A DNA stretch of 64,000 nt from positions 186,001 through 250,000 of the forward strand of contig NW_001799255.1 of the NCBI RefSeq assembly GCF_000165425.1. The letters are read 5' to 3'. The translations under genes and the position numbers were made by a program. The DNA is from Paramecium tetraurelia (Eukaryota; Ciliophora; Oligohymenophorea; Peniculida; Parameciidae). This document shows positions 26,050 to 38,441 of the stretch, piece after piece (position 1 is the stretch's first letter; each line of letters begins with the position of its first letter). The notes beneath the pieces were generated by a model. The model had not been told where the DNA came from, did no database searches, and saw nothing but the letters and a program-made list of their open reading frames with translations.

Positions 26050-27158
26050 AACTATTAAGAATTAAATTAAAGAATTATTGAAGTAAATATTATTTTATAT
26101 CTATAAATAATTAAATGAATCAATATATCATATATCATCAATTCTTTAGTTATTAATATTTCTTTTTCATACTATAATATATTTATTTATCACCCACCAA
26201 ACTTATTTATAATGATAAAGAATTCAATTCCTAAAAAGATAACTACTTTAGCCAATTATCATTGGAATAAAACTATTCGATTAGCTCAATATAAAATTTA
26301 TACTTTAATTTTGAAGAAATATTATATTTCTATCTCCTTAATATGATATTAATTTTATCTTTACGATTGGTTCATTTTCACTCTATTTATGATAAAAAAG
26401 ATTCTTTTTTATTCTCAGAATGATTAGAATAAATAATATTGCTATAATTTATATTCTACAATTTAACTTTAAACCATTTGAGTTCATATGGAATTGTAAA
26501 ATGAATAAATTAGGGAAAATGAAGATATGCATTATTTTTGAGAAATTGGATTATTATTTTTGGATGCATCTGATAACTCAATCACAAAGATTAAATGATC
26601 GTGAATGTAAATAGGATGAACTCATTAATAAAAGTGATAAAAGAAAAATTAATTAACAAATAAATGTGATAATAATATATAATTGACAATTTCATTACGT
26701 GCTCAAAAGCGTGATGATCAAATTGATTTTACGACAGAATCATAATAAATTTAGTAAGGCATGCCAAAATGCCAAAACAAGATTTTGAAAGATCATATTA
26801 AAGAGTTCGTGAATAAATCATTAATGCTTAAATTATGGTTGCTGAGTGAAAAGTATGCAATAGAGAATGCAATTGTGGGGATTTGTAATATTAAACATTA
26901 ATTCATTGCGCTAGTCAATAAATCAAAGTAAGCGTCATTTTATGATTAAATATAAGACATAAGAAACAGACATTTTGAATCAATAACAGAAAGTCGATCA
27001 GTTAACAAAGGATTATTAGGTTCAATTTAAACTACTCTGTAAAGGATTACATAATAAACCTTATGAAGTCAATCAATAAGGGGATAATGAATGTTGTACA
27101 ATATTGTCAAAATGAGATATGAAACATATATATCTAGATTATGTGCAAATAATTTAAA
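26050..27158. other. AT-rich region with two weak plus-strand frames
   Basis: A frame from about 26700 to 27068 is open for some 120 codons (MPKCQNKILKDHIKEF, YAIENAIVGICNIKHQ, RHFESITESRSVNKG) and could be part of a small gene. Another, 26420-26686, looks random. Neither has recognisable homology, so no gene is called. The rest is A/T-rich flank. Confidence 0.3.
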
Positions 27159-27227
27159 TCACTTGCGTGCCTTACGTCTCTTTCTCTTGAGTCTTCGCAT
27201 TCTCTTCTTTCGCCACTTTTCTCTCAT
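27159..27227 (-). CDS. RPL41: 60S ribosomal protein eL41 (22 aa)
   Basis: eL41 is the smallest ribosomal protein, a single basic helix in the large subunit at the subunit interface. The 23-codon ORF (22 residues plus TGA) reads MREKWRKKRMRRLKRKRRK then ARK, nearly identical to the usual 25-residue eL41 but lacking the last few residues. It is far too basic and too conserved to be chance. Codons such as CGT, CGC and GCA make it a GC-rich island in the surrounding A/T, as expected for a highly expressed gene. No intron is needed. Confidence 0.93.
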   Translation of the reverse strand: MREKWRKKRMRRLKRKRRKARK

Positions 27228-27561
27228 TTTTAATTTATTATTAATATTAATATGTGAAGAAGATTTAAATAAATTTAAAAATTCTTGTAATTTATTTAAT
27301 AAGCACAAATATTCTTATATAATTTATTTTTATTCAGTTCCATTTTTCAATTTAAAAAAGGGGATAAATCTAATCAAAATTAAATGCCTAGATCTGATGA
27401 GTTGAAAGCTGTTAACTGAAAAACTTTTCAATTGAAATTGTTTATCATTTTTTTTGACTCTTTATTTATTAGTATTCCCATCCTATTTCCTCTATTACTT
27501 TAAGATTACACTTAAAAATCATAAAAATCTGATGCCCTTCATTTATGCAATCTTCAAATGA
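27228..27561. other. AT-rich spacer upstream of eL41
   Basis: The 5' flank of the eL41 gene and 3' flank of the next minus-strand gene. No gene-like frame; plus-strand open frames here are antisense to or read through eL41. Confidence 0.4.
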
Positions 27562-27882
27562 TCATTTTTCTTTATTATTTTATTTGTTTAGATATGATTT
27601 CTTTAGTTTTTCAATTTTCCAAAATAAATAAATCTATTTCCTCTACTAATGATTTACTTATTAATCCTGATTCTATTTATTTTATTTCATCTAATCTTTC
27701 ATGATAAAATGTTTGAACACTTCTTAGAAGTAAATGTTTTGAAATTCATTTTTAGTCATAAATCTTCTATTAGGTTTCAATTTTACCAATATGGATTAAT
27801 CTGACTTGAATCATGTATATATCCAAAAGAAGACTTTTCCTTAATTAGGATAGTTTCCAATGAGACTAGGAATTTGACCCAT
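27562..27882 (-). CDS. Small basic protein with possible N-myristoylation, 96 aa
   Basis: Starts MGQIPSLIGNYPNQGK; Gly2 and Ser6 fit an N-myristoylation site. A 30-nt intron (GTCTTC...TCAAG) carries an in-frame TGA. The second exon continues SDQSILVKLKPNRRFMTKNE, QEVFKHFIMKDQM and a Q/N/K-rich helix ending LNKQNNKEK, then TGA at 27562-27564. Once spliced the frame is continuous. No domain is recognised. It could be a peripheral membrane protein; that is inference from the N-terminus only. Confidence 0.55.
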
Positions 27883-28226
27883 TTAGATAATTATGATTTA
27901 ATTTTGGTTTTTTATTAAGCAAATTTTTGATATAAATAATGACCTAAATCAATCAATCTCATCATCTATGTTATATATTTCAATAATTCATTATGTAAAG
28001 GAGTTATTTGTATTTATGCATTTAAAAAAAAGGATATTTCTTAAATGCAAACTCCTTTATATATTATAGGTAGCTTTTTGGACTATAAAAAGACTTTGCC
28101 TTTAGCATTATTTATCTGCCTATATTAAAATTGTTATGGTAATTATAGGATCCCCTCAGAATTTAAAACCTAATTTAATACTTCTTAAGCTAATTTTAAA
28201 AAATCCATTATTAAAGAATATAATTA
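27883..28226. other. Spacer between divergent genes (shared upstream region)
   Basis: AT-rich stretch between the starts of the minus-strand gene at 27882 and the plus-strand gene at 28227. A minus-strand ATG pair at 27965 opens a short frame that ends at 27777 and is probably not used. Confidence 0.4.
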
Positions 28227-31200
28227 ATGTATTTAACTAGACAAGGACAAGTGAGGACAAAGTATGCATTTCAACAAAAGAGTTTTCACGATAATGTGAA
28301 TAGATATAATTTTGAGAAGAAAACCATTGTCATTGATTATAGCAACGTTGACATTGAGAAATAGATTCCGGAATAGTATACAAAATAAAATTACAAATAT
28401 TGCTCTCAGATTAGCAATGTAGATTATCAATACGATATCCTTATTATTAATCCAGCATTGAGTGATTAGTTAAAGACAGATGGGTTTCAAGTGGTAGAAA
28501 TCCAGGCTCCAGTTTTGCCAATAGAATAGAGGAGATTTTTGAGTGATTATAACACTTAAGAATAAAAGCTCTTATTGATTCATAAGACAGTGATATCACA
28601 AATTAATGAGGAGAGAGATATCTTGATCTATTGTATGGATTCTAATGAGATTGAGTATCTCAGAGTCTTGTTTGAGCAATGTTAACTTAGGGTAATAGTT
28701 AAGATCAGCCATGAATTCGACAACCTATTCGATAGACTTATGCATCAACCTAATTACTAAAACACGGTTTTCTTGTTAATGGAACCTCAACAATTGGAAT
28801 CCTATAACATCACTTTGATAATCCACACAAATTAGAGAGAAGTTATTAAGAAGAGGGAAGACAACACAGTTGAATATTCATATCAAACCTTGAGCCAAGT
28901 TGATTTATCAGTACGAGAAATCTCCAGATCAAACAGCGAAGGAGTTATGATTTATTATGCCTTTTCTGAATAGCAATTCCTACAATTGCCAATAGAAGCT
29001 TAGGAATCACCAAAGGCGGATTTGGAGAGTGACAACTTTGAAAAACTGTTGTGTAATCTGAGTAAATAAGAGGATGCTAGGCAATTGCATAAATTCGCAG
29101 TTATGATTGCTGCTTTATTTACATCTGGTTAATTGTTGTAGGTATTTGACAGACAGAGTTTACAGAAGTAATTGAACATCAAATAGAGTTCATATTGGAC
29201 TAAACAAGGAGATTATCATTCATGGTATAATATAGTGATGCAGATAATTGAATTGTTGAATTCAGGTGAAGATGAAAAGATTTCAAGCATCATTAAGAAA
29301 TTCTGCAATGATAACAAAGTCAACTTAATTAAGGCTTTATTGATAATTGCAAAACTCAAGTACTTCTCTTTTCTCTATGAAATCGAGGATCTTGATTTCA
29401 TAGACGGTCTCCATTAACTGAATTTGAAGAAACAATCAAGCAGCATTGATGGATTTTAAACTGATAATGAGTATTAATTAGAATAGTTATTTCCGATTGC
29501 CAGAGATTGCAAAATGCACAAATATTCGATATAGAAGATCTTTAAGATTAATCTTCCATAATATATTCTAGGAATTAAGGAAGACTAAGTGCTTTATTCG
29601 GCTCAAGCTGAAAACAAGTTCAGGAAGATTTCAGTTTAGGAACACATAGTCTAGAACATTTGTTCTGCAGTAATGAATTTATTGTGGAATGATGAAGACT
29701 CTGAAATATCAAAATTAGAACACAAATATAAATGCATCATAGAACCATTCAATATCAACAATCTTGTCATCTATGCTGATAACAGTAAGCAAGTTGAAGA
29801 GGACTTGCTCAGTATTATTTCTAATTTCAAACTACAATTGAGTCAATAGATTAAGGAATATGAATATCAGAATTCAAACATTAGATTCATCATATCCAAT
29901 GGAGGACTGATTGAAAAGTGTTATTACTCCAATAATTCCATCTTAGAAATTAGTTAACTTAGTTTGGAGACTAAAGAGGCTGAAATCAGAAGCTTGATTG
30001 AACCTTATTCTCAAATCAATTCACTGAATCTAATCCCTTATAAAACAACTTAAACTGCTTAGATTGACTTGAGAGACAAAGATGCTACTCTAGAGATTAT
30101 TAATGATCTGGATGAGACTGAATTTTAGGGATCCACCATAAAGGTTTCATCTACTTACATAAAGAGGGAATAGAATAAAAAGTTCCACCCTTACATCATC
30201 AAACTCTCGTGGTTCATATATCATTGTAAAGGCAATGCTGAGATTACTTTCAACAACGAAATGGCTGCCCAAGAATTCTATAATCAATATAATGACACTA
30301 TTTTGGATGGCAAGAAGATGATCATGCAACTTAACAATGACGTTGTACAGATCTCTAATTTAACTCAGTTCATCACAGAATTGGATCTCTTCAGATTGAG
30401 TACCAAAATAAAATCTATCAATATTTCTAAATCCATCTTATATGAACCTAAATTTGATATATTCCAAAAGGTAGAATCACTTTTAATAGATGAAAATAGA
30501 AAACATCATGTTGGATATAAGCATCAATAACTCTACAGAATTAGAAATTAAAGGAAGGATTACAAAAGAGTCTTAAAATTGGGAGTGCCATCCATAAATT
30601 TTGTCAATTCTGCTTTGACTAATTTTAATAATTTGCTTATCCAATTAGGATTATAGTAGGTTAAATTATATTGTGAGGCTCAATATAGACATCAATACAA
30701 AGTGAAATAGGATTTTATAAAGTTTGTGAGAAATAATATAAAGTCAATACAATAGAAATTTAATAACCTCTTTAGAATTGAGTAAGTAGACAATTCAGAC
30801 TCTGATATTGAGTTGCAATTAGTCTCCGATAATTATTTGGTGTTCTCCAAAGTGAGAGATACAATCCAAAACATCATCGATGGTTATGTGATTAATTTTG
30901 GAGAATTGAATACTATTCTCTTTAGCGATGTTGGGTAACAATTCCTTTAAGAATTGGAAATTCAAAAGAGTGTCATCATAAGTCTTGATCAATTCAAGAA
31001 AATAATCAAGGTCTATTGTTTGGATGATCAATTCTAAGAATTATAAGATATCATCAAATTGTTTTTGGAATCCAATTCAACAATCACAGTCCGATTGACT
31101 CCTTAGAAACTGAAGAAATTGTTGGGAGACGATTATTAAGGGTTGATATTTCTGTAATAAAAGTTCAAGTTAACTGATGTGATTCCAATTAAGAAAAACA

Positions 31201-31946
31201 ACTAATTAAAATTGTCAGGACAAGCCAAGCATCTAGAGGAAGCCATTTAATAATTGCAGGCCTTTTTAGAATCTAAAGACGAAAATATTGAAAACCAATC
31301 TATGAATTAAGAGAACACATGTTGTTATTGTCTTAATCAAATGAAACAACCTTACATTCTCACAAATTGTAATCACAAATTCTGCGCTGAATGTTTGAAT
31401 TATGACTTTTCAAATTCAATCAAAGACATCAGTTCCTTACCTATCAAATGTTCTCTATGTTAGAGTCTTATTTTATTAGAAGACATTTAGAACATCTTAG
31501 GTTTGGCCAAATATGAGAAATTAGTAGAATTGTCAATTAACAAATATGTCAATGACATGAGAGGAGTATTGATATTCTGTTTCAATCCAGCATGCTCAAA
31601 TATTTTAAGAGTGAAAGGAGATGCAGTCTTTTGCGAGAATTGCAAAGTCACATATTGTTTGAAATGTAAAGTGCAGATGCATTACGGAATGACATGTTGG
31701 GAGTATTAAACAGGCGATTAAAAGATAATGGAAGAATTGATGAAGAAGGAAGATATACGTTTTTGTCCTGTTTGCCGGTCTTTAGCATAAAAAATATCAG
31801 GATGCATGTCCGTGGCTTGTTCTAGTTGCAAAAAGTATATCTGTTGGAAGAACCTGCCGAATAGTACTAAACCTTGTATGAAAGTGTTCGATGGTTCAAC
31901 AGAATGTCATCAGCATCTAACTAATGTTCATGGTGGGTATTATTGA
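28227..31946 (+). CDS. RBR (RING-IBR-RING) E3 ligase fused to a degenerate DEAH-helicase-like region, 1,239 aa
   Basis: RBR ligases pass ubiquitin through a Cys in RING2. This single uninterrupted frame encodes 1,239 residues. RING1 starts at about residue 1031 (CCYCLNQM, CNHKFCAECL, CSLC). IBR is near 1118 (CFNPACSN, CENCKVTYCLKC). RING2 begins at 1180 (FCPVCRSLAQK, then GCMSVACSSC); C1193 is the expected catalytic residue. The tail reads CHQHLTNVHGGYY. Residues about 105-300 resemble the second RecA half of a DEAH helicase (ERDILIYCM; DLSVREISRSNSEG where QRxGRxGR is expected, then IYYAFSE). No Walker A or DEAH box is seen, so helicase activity is probably lost. The layout recalls plant DEAH11/DEAH12 proteins with C-terminal RBRs. 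RBR is certain; the helicase origin is an inference. Confidence 0.85.
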
Positions 31947-32039
31947 TCAAAATTACAATATTTAAAGTGTCTACCCCTATAAAAATTGTATTTATTAATT
32001 AAAATATAAATAAAGAATAAATATTCATTAAATAATTAA

Positions 32040-33062
32040 ATGTCGAAAGATCCATTTGATATCAAGGTATAAGGAAAATCAACTCAAGATCAAATTGCTT
32101 CTTACTTAGTTAAGGTTGTATTAGGTCTTAGAGACAAAGAAAATACATAAAAGTCTGTTAAGCTTTTAGGGTCTGGTTCAGCCATTCCTCATGCGATTTT
32201 GGTTGCTGAAATTATTAGATCGAGAATTAAAGGTGTTAAGTCAATCACATAATTCGAAAGCATGCCAAAAGACATCAAAGATCAAAATGATAAATAGCAA
32301 GAACATCAAATATACATCCCGGCAATCCGAATTACTTTGACGTAAGTTTAATTATCTATTTTAGAATGACTCCAACTGAAGAAGAATAGGGTATGCCAGG
32401 ATTTCAAGAGTAAAATGAAGTGGGAGATGATAAACATACTGAACTTTTTGATTATGTAATGATGTACATTCGAAATCTTTACTTTTCGAAAAGAAACTTT
32501 ATAGACTAAAGAAGAGATAATAGAGATAATAGAAATAATAGAGATAATAGAGATAATAGAGACAATAGAGATAATAGAGACAATAGAGATAATAGAGACA
32601 ATAGAGATAATAGAGATATTAGAAATAATAGAGATAATAGAGATAATAGAGACAATAGAGATATTAGAGATAATAGAATTAATAGAGACAACAATCAAAG
32701 ACAAGATGATGATGGCAGAAAAAATAAAGAAAGTAAATCCAATTACCAAGACAATAAATAAAAATATCAATAAACAAGAGATCATTAAACTAATCCAGAT
32801 AAATCAGACAATTGGAATAAGGATAGAGATCAATTCTAATAAACATAAAATTAACGCACTTTTCAAACTAGAGGAGGTTACAAGACTCGGGGAAATGATA
32901 GAGATGGCAGAGTATCAAGACCTAGGAATAACTATGAAAACGTAATCAATTTATAACAATATATAGAGAGGTGAACAAGCAAGAGAAACACCATAACCGC
33001 CCCCAGTTATTAAACAAGGTGAAATTCGCAGCAGAGGAGGCTAATAGAGGGCTCAACATTGA
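32040..33062 (+). CDS. Alba-domain nucleic-acid-binding protein with RDN-repeat and RGG tail
   Basis: Alba proteins bind DNA or RNA, in eukaryotes often mRNA or RNase P/MRP RNA. The N-terminal 100 residues carry the Alba fold signature: IASYLVKVVLGLRDKE, KLLGSGSAIPHAILVAEII, RIKGVKSITQ. A 23-nt intron (starting at about 32343) joins ITLT to MTPTEEEQG. The middle is a run of Arg-Asp-Asn triplets, then Asn/Gln-rich sequence with RGG motifs (FQTRGGYKTRG). A 25-nt intron near 32944-32968 leads to the last exon (PQPPPVIKQGEI, RSRGG), ending at TGA 33060-33062. The RDN/RGG tail is probably disordered and RNA-binding. Family sure; target unknown. Confidence 0.85.
32512..32690 (+). repeat. Tandem 9-bp repeat encoding (Arg-Asp-Asn)n
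   Basis: About 20 copies of AGAGATAAT with AGAGACAAT, AGAAATAAT and AGAGATATT variants, in frame within the Alba gene. The variation is almost all at codon positions that keep Arg-Asp/Asn-Asn/Ile. Long Ile/Ser and Leu/Ser frames on the other strand are by-products of this repeat. Confidence 0.95.
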
Positions 33063-33197
33063 TATTATTTACATTATATACAGTATTTGTTTGATAAATT
33101 CTTCTATTATAGTGAGATACTCCTATCAGAGCCATTCAAATTATATAACATATAAATGATAGATGATTTATATACAAATTAAAACATTTAATTAAAA

Positions 33198-33908
33198 ATG
33201 GATTAAGTATCATCACAAAAAGTGAGACTCAATGCAAATACTAATTTAGTGATTAAACAAATAACAGTGTATGACTAATTCTCAAACTTCTTTGCCTCCT
33301 TCATTAAAACCTATTCAACCCCAGATCATATTTGTGCCTATGCTGCAACTGCTAATATAAGAATTATTTAACAGTACGGAGTAAAAGAAGGATTGACCAA
33401 ATTGTAGGAAATGAATCTTGTTAAATCTTATATGGAAGAAATGATGCGCTTTATATTTTCAGCTAGAATGAAATATGCTTAGACACAATGGGGGAAAGAC
33501 ATAAATATGATTAGACAATATTGTTAAGATTGGGTGGCCAACTATGAATTAAGTGATTATTTGAAAACATTGGCTCTTGAAAATGTTTATGTCTTCAGAC
33601 ATGTAGGATTGTTTCACCCTTAGCTTTTTGAGAAGACAAAAAATGAAGAGAGAGAGAGGATCATTAAGGATGAAACTCCTTTTAAAAATGATCCGTATTT
33701 CATCTATTATCCAAAGGAAGACAAATACATTAGCAAAAATGAATTTCAAATCCAAGATAACCACCTATATATATTTGACACTATGGGTCATTTTGTATGT
33801 GGATGGGTGAAAAAGAAAGAAAAAAACAACAAGGATATCACTATTTTAGAAACAATCCCACATCTTGATACCAAAAAAAATAAAAATTTATAAATATTTT
33901 TTGAGTGA
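33198..33908 (+). CDS. Hypothetical protein, 236 aa
   Basis: One continuous frame from ATG 33198 to TGA 33906-33908 (237 codons). Stretches such as VYDQFSNFFASFIKTYST, YGVKEGLTKLQEM, VANYELSDYLKTLALENV and FDTMGHFVCGWVKKKE have normal amino-acid balance and mixed helix/strand character, unlike the Q/N-rich proteins nearby. No family is recognised. It follows the Alba gene by 135 bp on the same strand. Confidence 0.65.
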
Positions 33909-34678
33909 TCTATAAATTAAAATTTACATCATTCGTTTAATATTTATCATAAAATAGCATATCAGGCATTTTAGATTTCTATTATCTGTTAAAATTTGTA
34001 TTGGGGGTTAATCGACTAAAAATAATTAGTTTATTTAATATGGGGGTAGTGTTAAATGAAAATAAATATTCGAATATTCCTCCTTAGAACCTATTAAACT
34101 TTCAAAAATGCCAATTCCTTATATGAAGGTTTGCTTTAAAGAGTAATCTATGTTTCTATCAAACATAAGAACATAGTTAAACTATGGATAGATCAGTAAT
34201 GACTAAAAAAGATTTTTTTTTCTCTGTTATTTCTTGCAATCAACCTTCTTTAACATTTTTACATTTATTAAGTTGTCATTTTGAAATCATAATTTCATTT
34301 ACAAATGAATAATTTTTTTCTTTAATTTCAGTTTTTTTGTAGATACTATTTAAAAATGAAATAGAGTATTTATATTCCTTAAATAATATATTTTATGTAC
34401 TATTTTATCAGTAGATCAAATGATTGCTAACTTTATTCTCAAAAATGTATAAAAATAGTTGCACTTTAAGAATCAGATTTTAATAATTTTTAAAAGATTA
34501 CAAAATTACCCATTCAAATTACTCTTGTTAGTTTATAGAGTATAAAGATTTAAAATTTTGGAATTTGATTTTGATTTCCTATGATGAGAACATTTGATAA
34601 AATGAAAAGATTATGGTCTTTAATTTTGGCATATTTTCCTTCTATTAATTTTACATAAAGTATTTAATAATAAATAAA
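33909..34678. other. AT-rich spacer
   Basis: No supported gene on either strand; short open frames lack protein-like composition. It includes the 5' flank of the gene at 34679. Confidence 0.4.
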
Positions 34679-36364
34679 ATGATTTCGAGAAAAAATTCAA
34701 AATACGAGTCCAGAAGACAAATGTTATATGATCTATCTAAGAAGGCTGAACTTTAGGAAGTAACTTAAACTGTTTTAGATGATATGGAAGATCTTCAATA
34801 TTTATATAAATCATATTCCTAGAAGTATTTTGATAGGAAAACTGTTGAAATCTTAGGAGATGACCCTATTTTAAAAGGATAAAAGTTAATGTTCATGATC
34901 CTAAATAGAGATAATTCAGACTCAAAGGAAAGAATAAGGAAGTCTTTATTAAATTTGCATTGTTCAAATTCTATTTTCCCTGAAATAATTCATTTTATAA
35001 AAGTGGACAATTAGAGTATCTAAATTAAATACTGCAGTGAACTCGAAAGAGAGCTTTTTAAATATGATTAAGAGAAATAAGACAGAACAGAAGCATACAA
35101 TAAGATGGAAGAAAGTTCGGATCAAACCATAATTTTAATACACTTGTTATGTTTAAAACATAGCATCTCAAACTAATAAGATTTTCTATAATATTTCAAT
35201 ACTTCAAAGGACTACTAAAAAATTAAGGATCTCCATGCAAGATGTCAAGAATTAGACTTTGATTATTTGGAGAAAAATACTCAATCTATTGTGCATATAA
35301 TTGCAGAGTTTTACTAATTATTTTCGACATATTGTTAGATGATTAAACCTAGATAAGAAAAATGTACAAAACTGATCTTTAGAGTTTTACTTTAATTACT
35401 GTTGTATTAGAATATTGTCATCCCTGAATTACTTAGATTTATGAAGATAATTAGAAATAGTTCGCTTTAGAATGTTTAGCAATACTGTGGAATTATTATA
35501 CTCAAACCTACAATTACACTATTAACTTAGATGAGTTAAATTCCTTAAATCAGTAATTAGGTTGAATTATTGAAAATAGAATAAATCAATTTTAATTCTA
35601 ATCTACCAAATTATGAACAATTTTACCTGTAGGTTTTAACACATTTCCCATTTATTTTGTAAATCAATGCACATTAAGTTTTAGTGAACTATTTAGAAAA
35701 GCTAACTTAAAATTACAATAAACATATTGAAGTTCTTGAAGAAATTTATTAGAATACTGAATTTTCATAACTGATGGAATAGATCGATAAAATTTGTGGA
35801 GCATAGATTAAATCAATAATCAATTCGGATGAGAATTCAGAAGATGAATTTGAAGAGTAGGGAACTAATGTATTGCAGATAGGAACTATGTTATTTCGAT
35901 TGAGAGAAAAGGTATTTTAGAATAATCACTCAGCAAAACTTAAATAAATTAATGATCTTATAGAGAAATTTAAGAAATTCTTATAACATGAAATAGAACA
36001 TGAAAGATCCTTTCCATAATTACTAAAATACATCAATTGTAATAAGAATGATCTATGGATTGACATTTCTGATAATTATGACTAAGAATTATTGGAAGAT
36101 CCAAGATTTTCAGATTTCTTATAGAAGTGTGACAATAATGAAATTCAAGTAGATTTTGAAAAAGGAGAGAATGAAAATGAAATTCTTGAAAATTAAATAA
36201 AGTTAATTTATCATCAAAGGGAATAAAGTTTGGATTAGTTGAAATAATTAAATGGCAATTTACGTTGTGATTAATTGATGAAGGATTTGTAGAAAAGTGA
36301 ATTGCAACATAAAGAATACCTTGTCAAGCTTTTAGTGTGCATACAATACTAGATTTATTTATGA
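34679..36364 (+). CDS. Hypothetical alpha-helical protein, 561 aa
   Basis: A single frame of 562 codons with no intron. It is rich in Leu, Ile, Gln, Glu and Lys, with repeated amphipathic helices (ELLRFMKIIRNSSLQNVQ; ILQINAHQVLVNYLEKL; AKLKQINDLIEKFKKFL). This pattern suits a helical-repeat (armadillo-like) or rod-like scaffold. The middle has an acidic patch (SDENSEDEFEEQ). No signal, membrane segment or catalytic motif is seen, and no family is recognised. Start and stop are unambiguous in the ciliate code. Confidence 0.7.
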
Positions 36365-36558
36365 TTTTTATATTTGATATTTTGTCAATTATTATAAATA
36401 TTCCACAATAGAGGCATTATATAAATAGTATCTATTTTCAAAAATTATAAAATGAAGATTAAAACTTATTGAAATAAATTATATAATTAACAAATTGTCG
36501 AAAATCTGTTTATATATTTAAATTTCGTAGAATTTACAATTACACAATAAATTAATAA

Positions 36559-36979
36559 ATGAATATAAATATAAACTAAAAAAATAATCAAGAGCATAAA
36601 TTCATCTTGTAAATCAATGTATTAGTATGGTTCAAATTAAAAAATTGAATAGAAATTTTATTTGAATGAAAAAGGATAACTAAATCAAGTAGAAAAATAG
36701 TTAGTTCCTTATGAGAATCCTAGAATAATATATTAAAATCTTAGGAAATCCTATTATTGGCATAAGATTTGTGATATGAGCAATCTAGAGATTAGAGAGA
36801 TTCTGATTATTCAAGAATTTTATGAAGTATAGAAGTGTATTTAGAATTCATTGAATATAATTAAAAATGAGTTATCATAACAATTCAAGTTTTTTCGAAA
36901 CAAGTCAAAAATCTTAGAAAATTCTAGACAGACTTATGTCTGCCTTATCTAATTAGGATCAAGATCAATCATATTATGA
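36559..36979 (+). CDS. Doubtful small gene or 5' exon(s) ahead of the kelch-like gene
   Basis: An ATG at 36559, a 28-nt intron (GTATGG...AATAG) and a second exon give protein-like sequence (FYLNEKGQLNQVEKQLVPYE, WHKICDMSNLEIREILII) up to a TGA at 36977-36979. This overlaps the first 110 nt of the next gene in another frame. It may be the true 5' part of that gene, joined by an intron I could not place. Confidence 0.3.
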
Positions 36980-38441
36980 TATGAAATAAATATTAGATGA
37001 ATTGAATAATGATCAATTCGAAAAACAAAAGGAATAAACTGAGGAAATTAAGATAGTTTTTACTCCACATAAGTGTTAAAAGATAGCTGAGATTGAAAAA
37101 GAATTAGAAAATTTAATGATTCAAATTACCAACATGTAAGTATGTGATTCTGTCCTGTACTAATCGACCTTATAGAAAATAAAACAGGTCAGAAAGGTGA
37201 TAACTCAAATTGTAGACAAGTATTTTGCTAATTTGAAAAACCAATACAATTTTGTGGCTAATGAATTAGTATAAATTCATTTAGCGCCAATAAAGTAACA
37301 AATTTTCTAGTTGAGAAAAGATATTCCAAATTATGAAGAAGCACAATACAATGAAGTTCTTGAAAGGCATGAATAAATTAAAGAAGATTTGCATTAACTC
37401 CGCTCACTACTACCCAAGGAAATTAATCTATAAATTACAAACCAATCATTATATGATATTAAAGACTCATTGTATAAGCTAATATCACTGAAATTTAAAG
37501 GTATCCACTTTCTTCATTAAAAGATCAATTTAAAATAGTTCCAAGTACCTTTAGTGGTTTTAAATAATAGAAGAAGAATTTATTAACATTGAAAAGCAAG
37601 ACTGGACATTTAAAGTTTTAAGAATAATAAAATAGCATCTACACATTTAGGAATAATACCATATATCATTCTCATATAGATTACATCGATAACATCAAAT
37701 AGTAAGAGTTAGTATTAAATGATGATAACTTTCGACTCACCTATTGCAATTTGATTAATACCAACTAAAGCTTGTATTTTATAGGATAATTTTATTAAGA
37801 CATCAATACTAAATAATTCAAAATAAGTCAAATGGTAACCAAATACAACAAGTAAGAAAATAAAATAGAGATGATGTCAGAATTACCGATAATTAGTTAT
37901 GGTGGATAGGCCATCAAATAAGGCTAATTTATATATTATTGGGGAGGCTATATATTGGTTGACAATGTATCGATTGGAAACAAGAAAGGTTTCAAGTAAG
38001 CAATCATCAATTTTAGATTAGATACTTGATTAATGGGAATAAGTGGGAGCAAATAGAATCGATGAAGTATCCAAGGATCAAAGGGTAGTGCTGCTTATTA
38101 GATGAAAAGATATGCATTACAGGTGGAATGATGAATCAATATTAAGGAAATGCTTTAATTGAAATATTTAGTACAAACTAATAGCGATTTCTTGATCCAA
38201 TTGAATTGGTCAATTCTTTTGTATGTTTTGTTCATTAATTATACAGTCTTATGTTCCTTAGGTTCTTGGATATTCATTTCCGATATCAAATCAGGAAATT
38301 TTTATTATGGGAGGTTATAATCAATTTGGAAATGATGGAAATGCTTAGTTAATTAATTTGTTTTTGAAAACAATTTAGAAGAATAGCAATGTTATTTAAA
38401 GAATATAAAATGTAAATTGCACATAACCGATTGTAAAATGA
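36867..38441 (+). CDS. Coiled-coil protein with C-terminal kelch-like repeats
   Basis: The N-terminal half is a long coiled coil (YYDMKQILDELNN, IAEIEKELENLMIQIT, LRKDIPNYEEAQYNEVLERH). The C-terminal half has kelch-type blades, each with a GG pair and spaced aromatic residues: SYGGQAIKQGQ, YYWGGYILVDNV, CLLDEKICITGGMMNQYQG, FIMGGYNQFGND. Such proteins are a large ciliate family and usually bind partners through the propeller. Several short introns are needed, one at about 37138 (GTAAGT...TATAG). It ends at TGA 38439-38441. The exact 5' end is uncertain because of the overlapping upstream frame. Confidence 0.65.

Noticed and set aside
27091-27405. 104-codon plus-strand frame
   Set aside because: It runs antisense across eL41 and on into A/T-rich spacer.
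32348-32785. Long Ile/Ser-rich and Leu/Ser-rich frames on the minus strand
   Set aside because: Shadows of the 9-bp (RDN)n repeat in the Alba gene; composition follows from the repeat.
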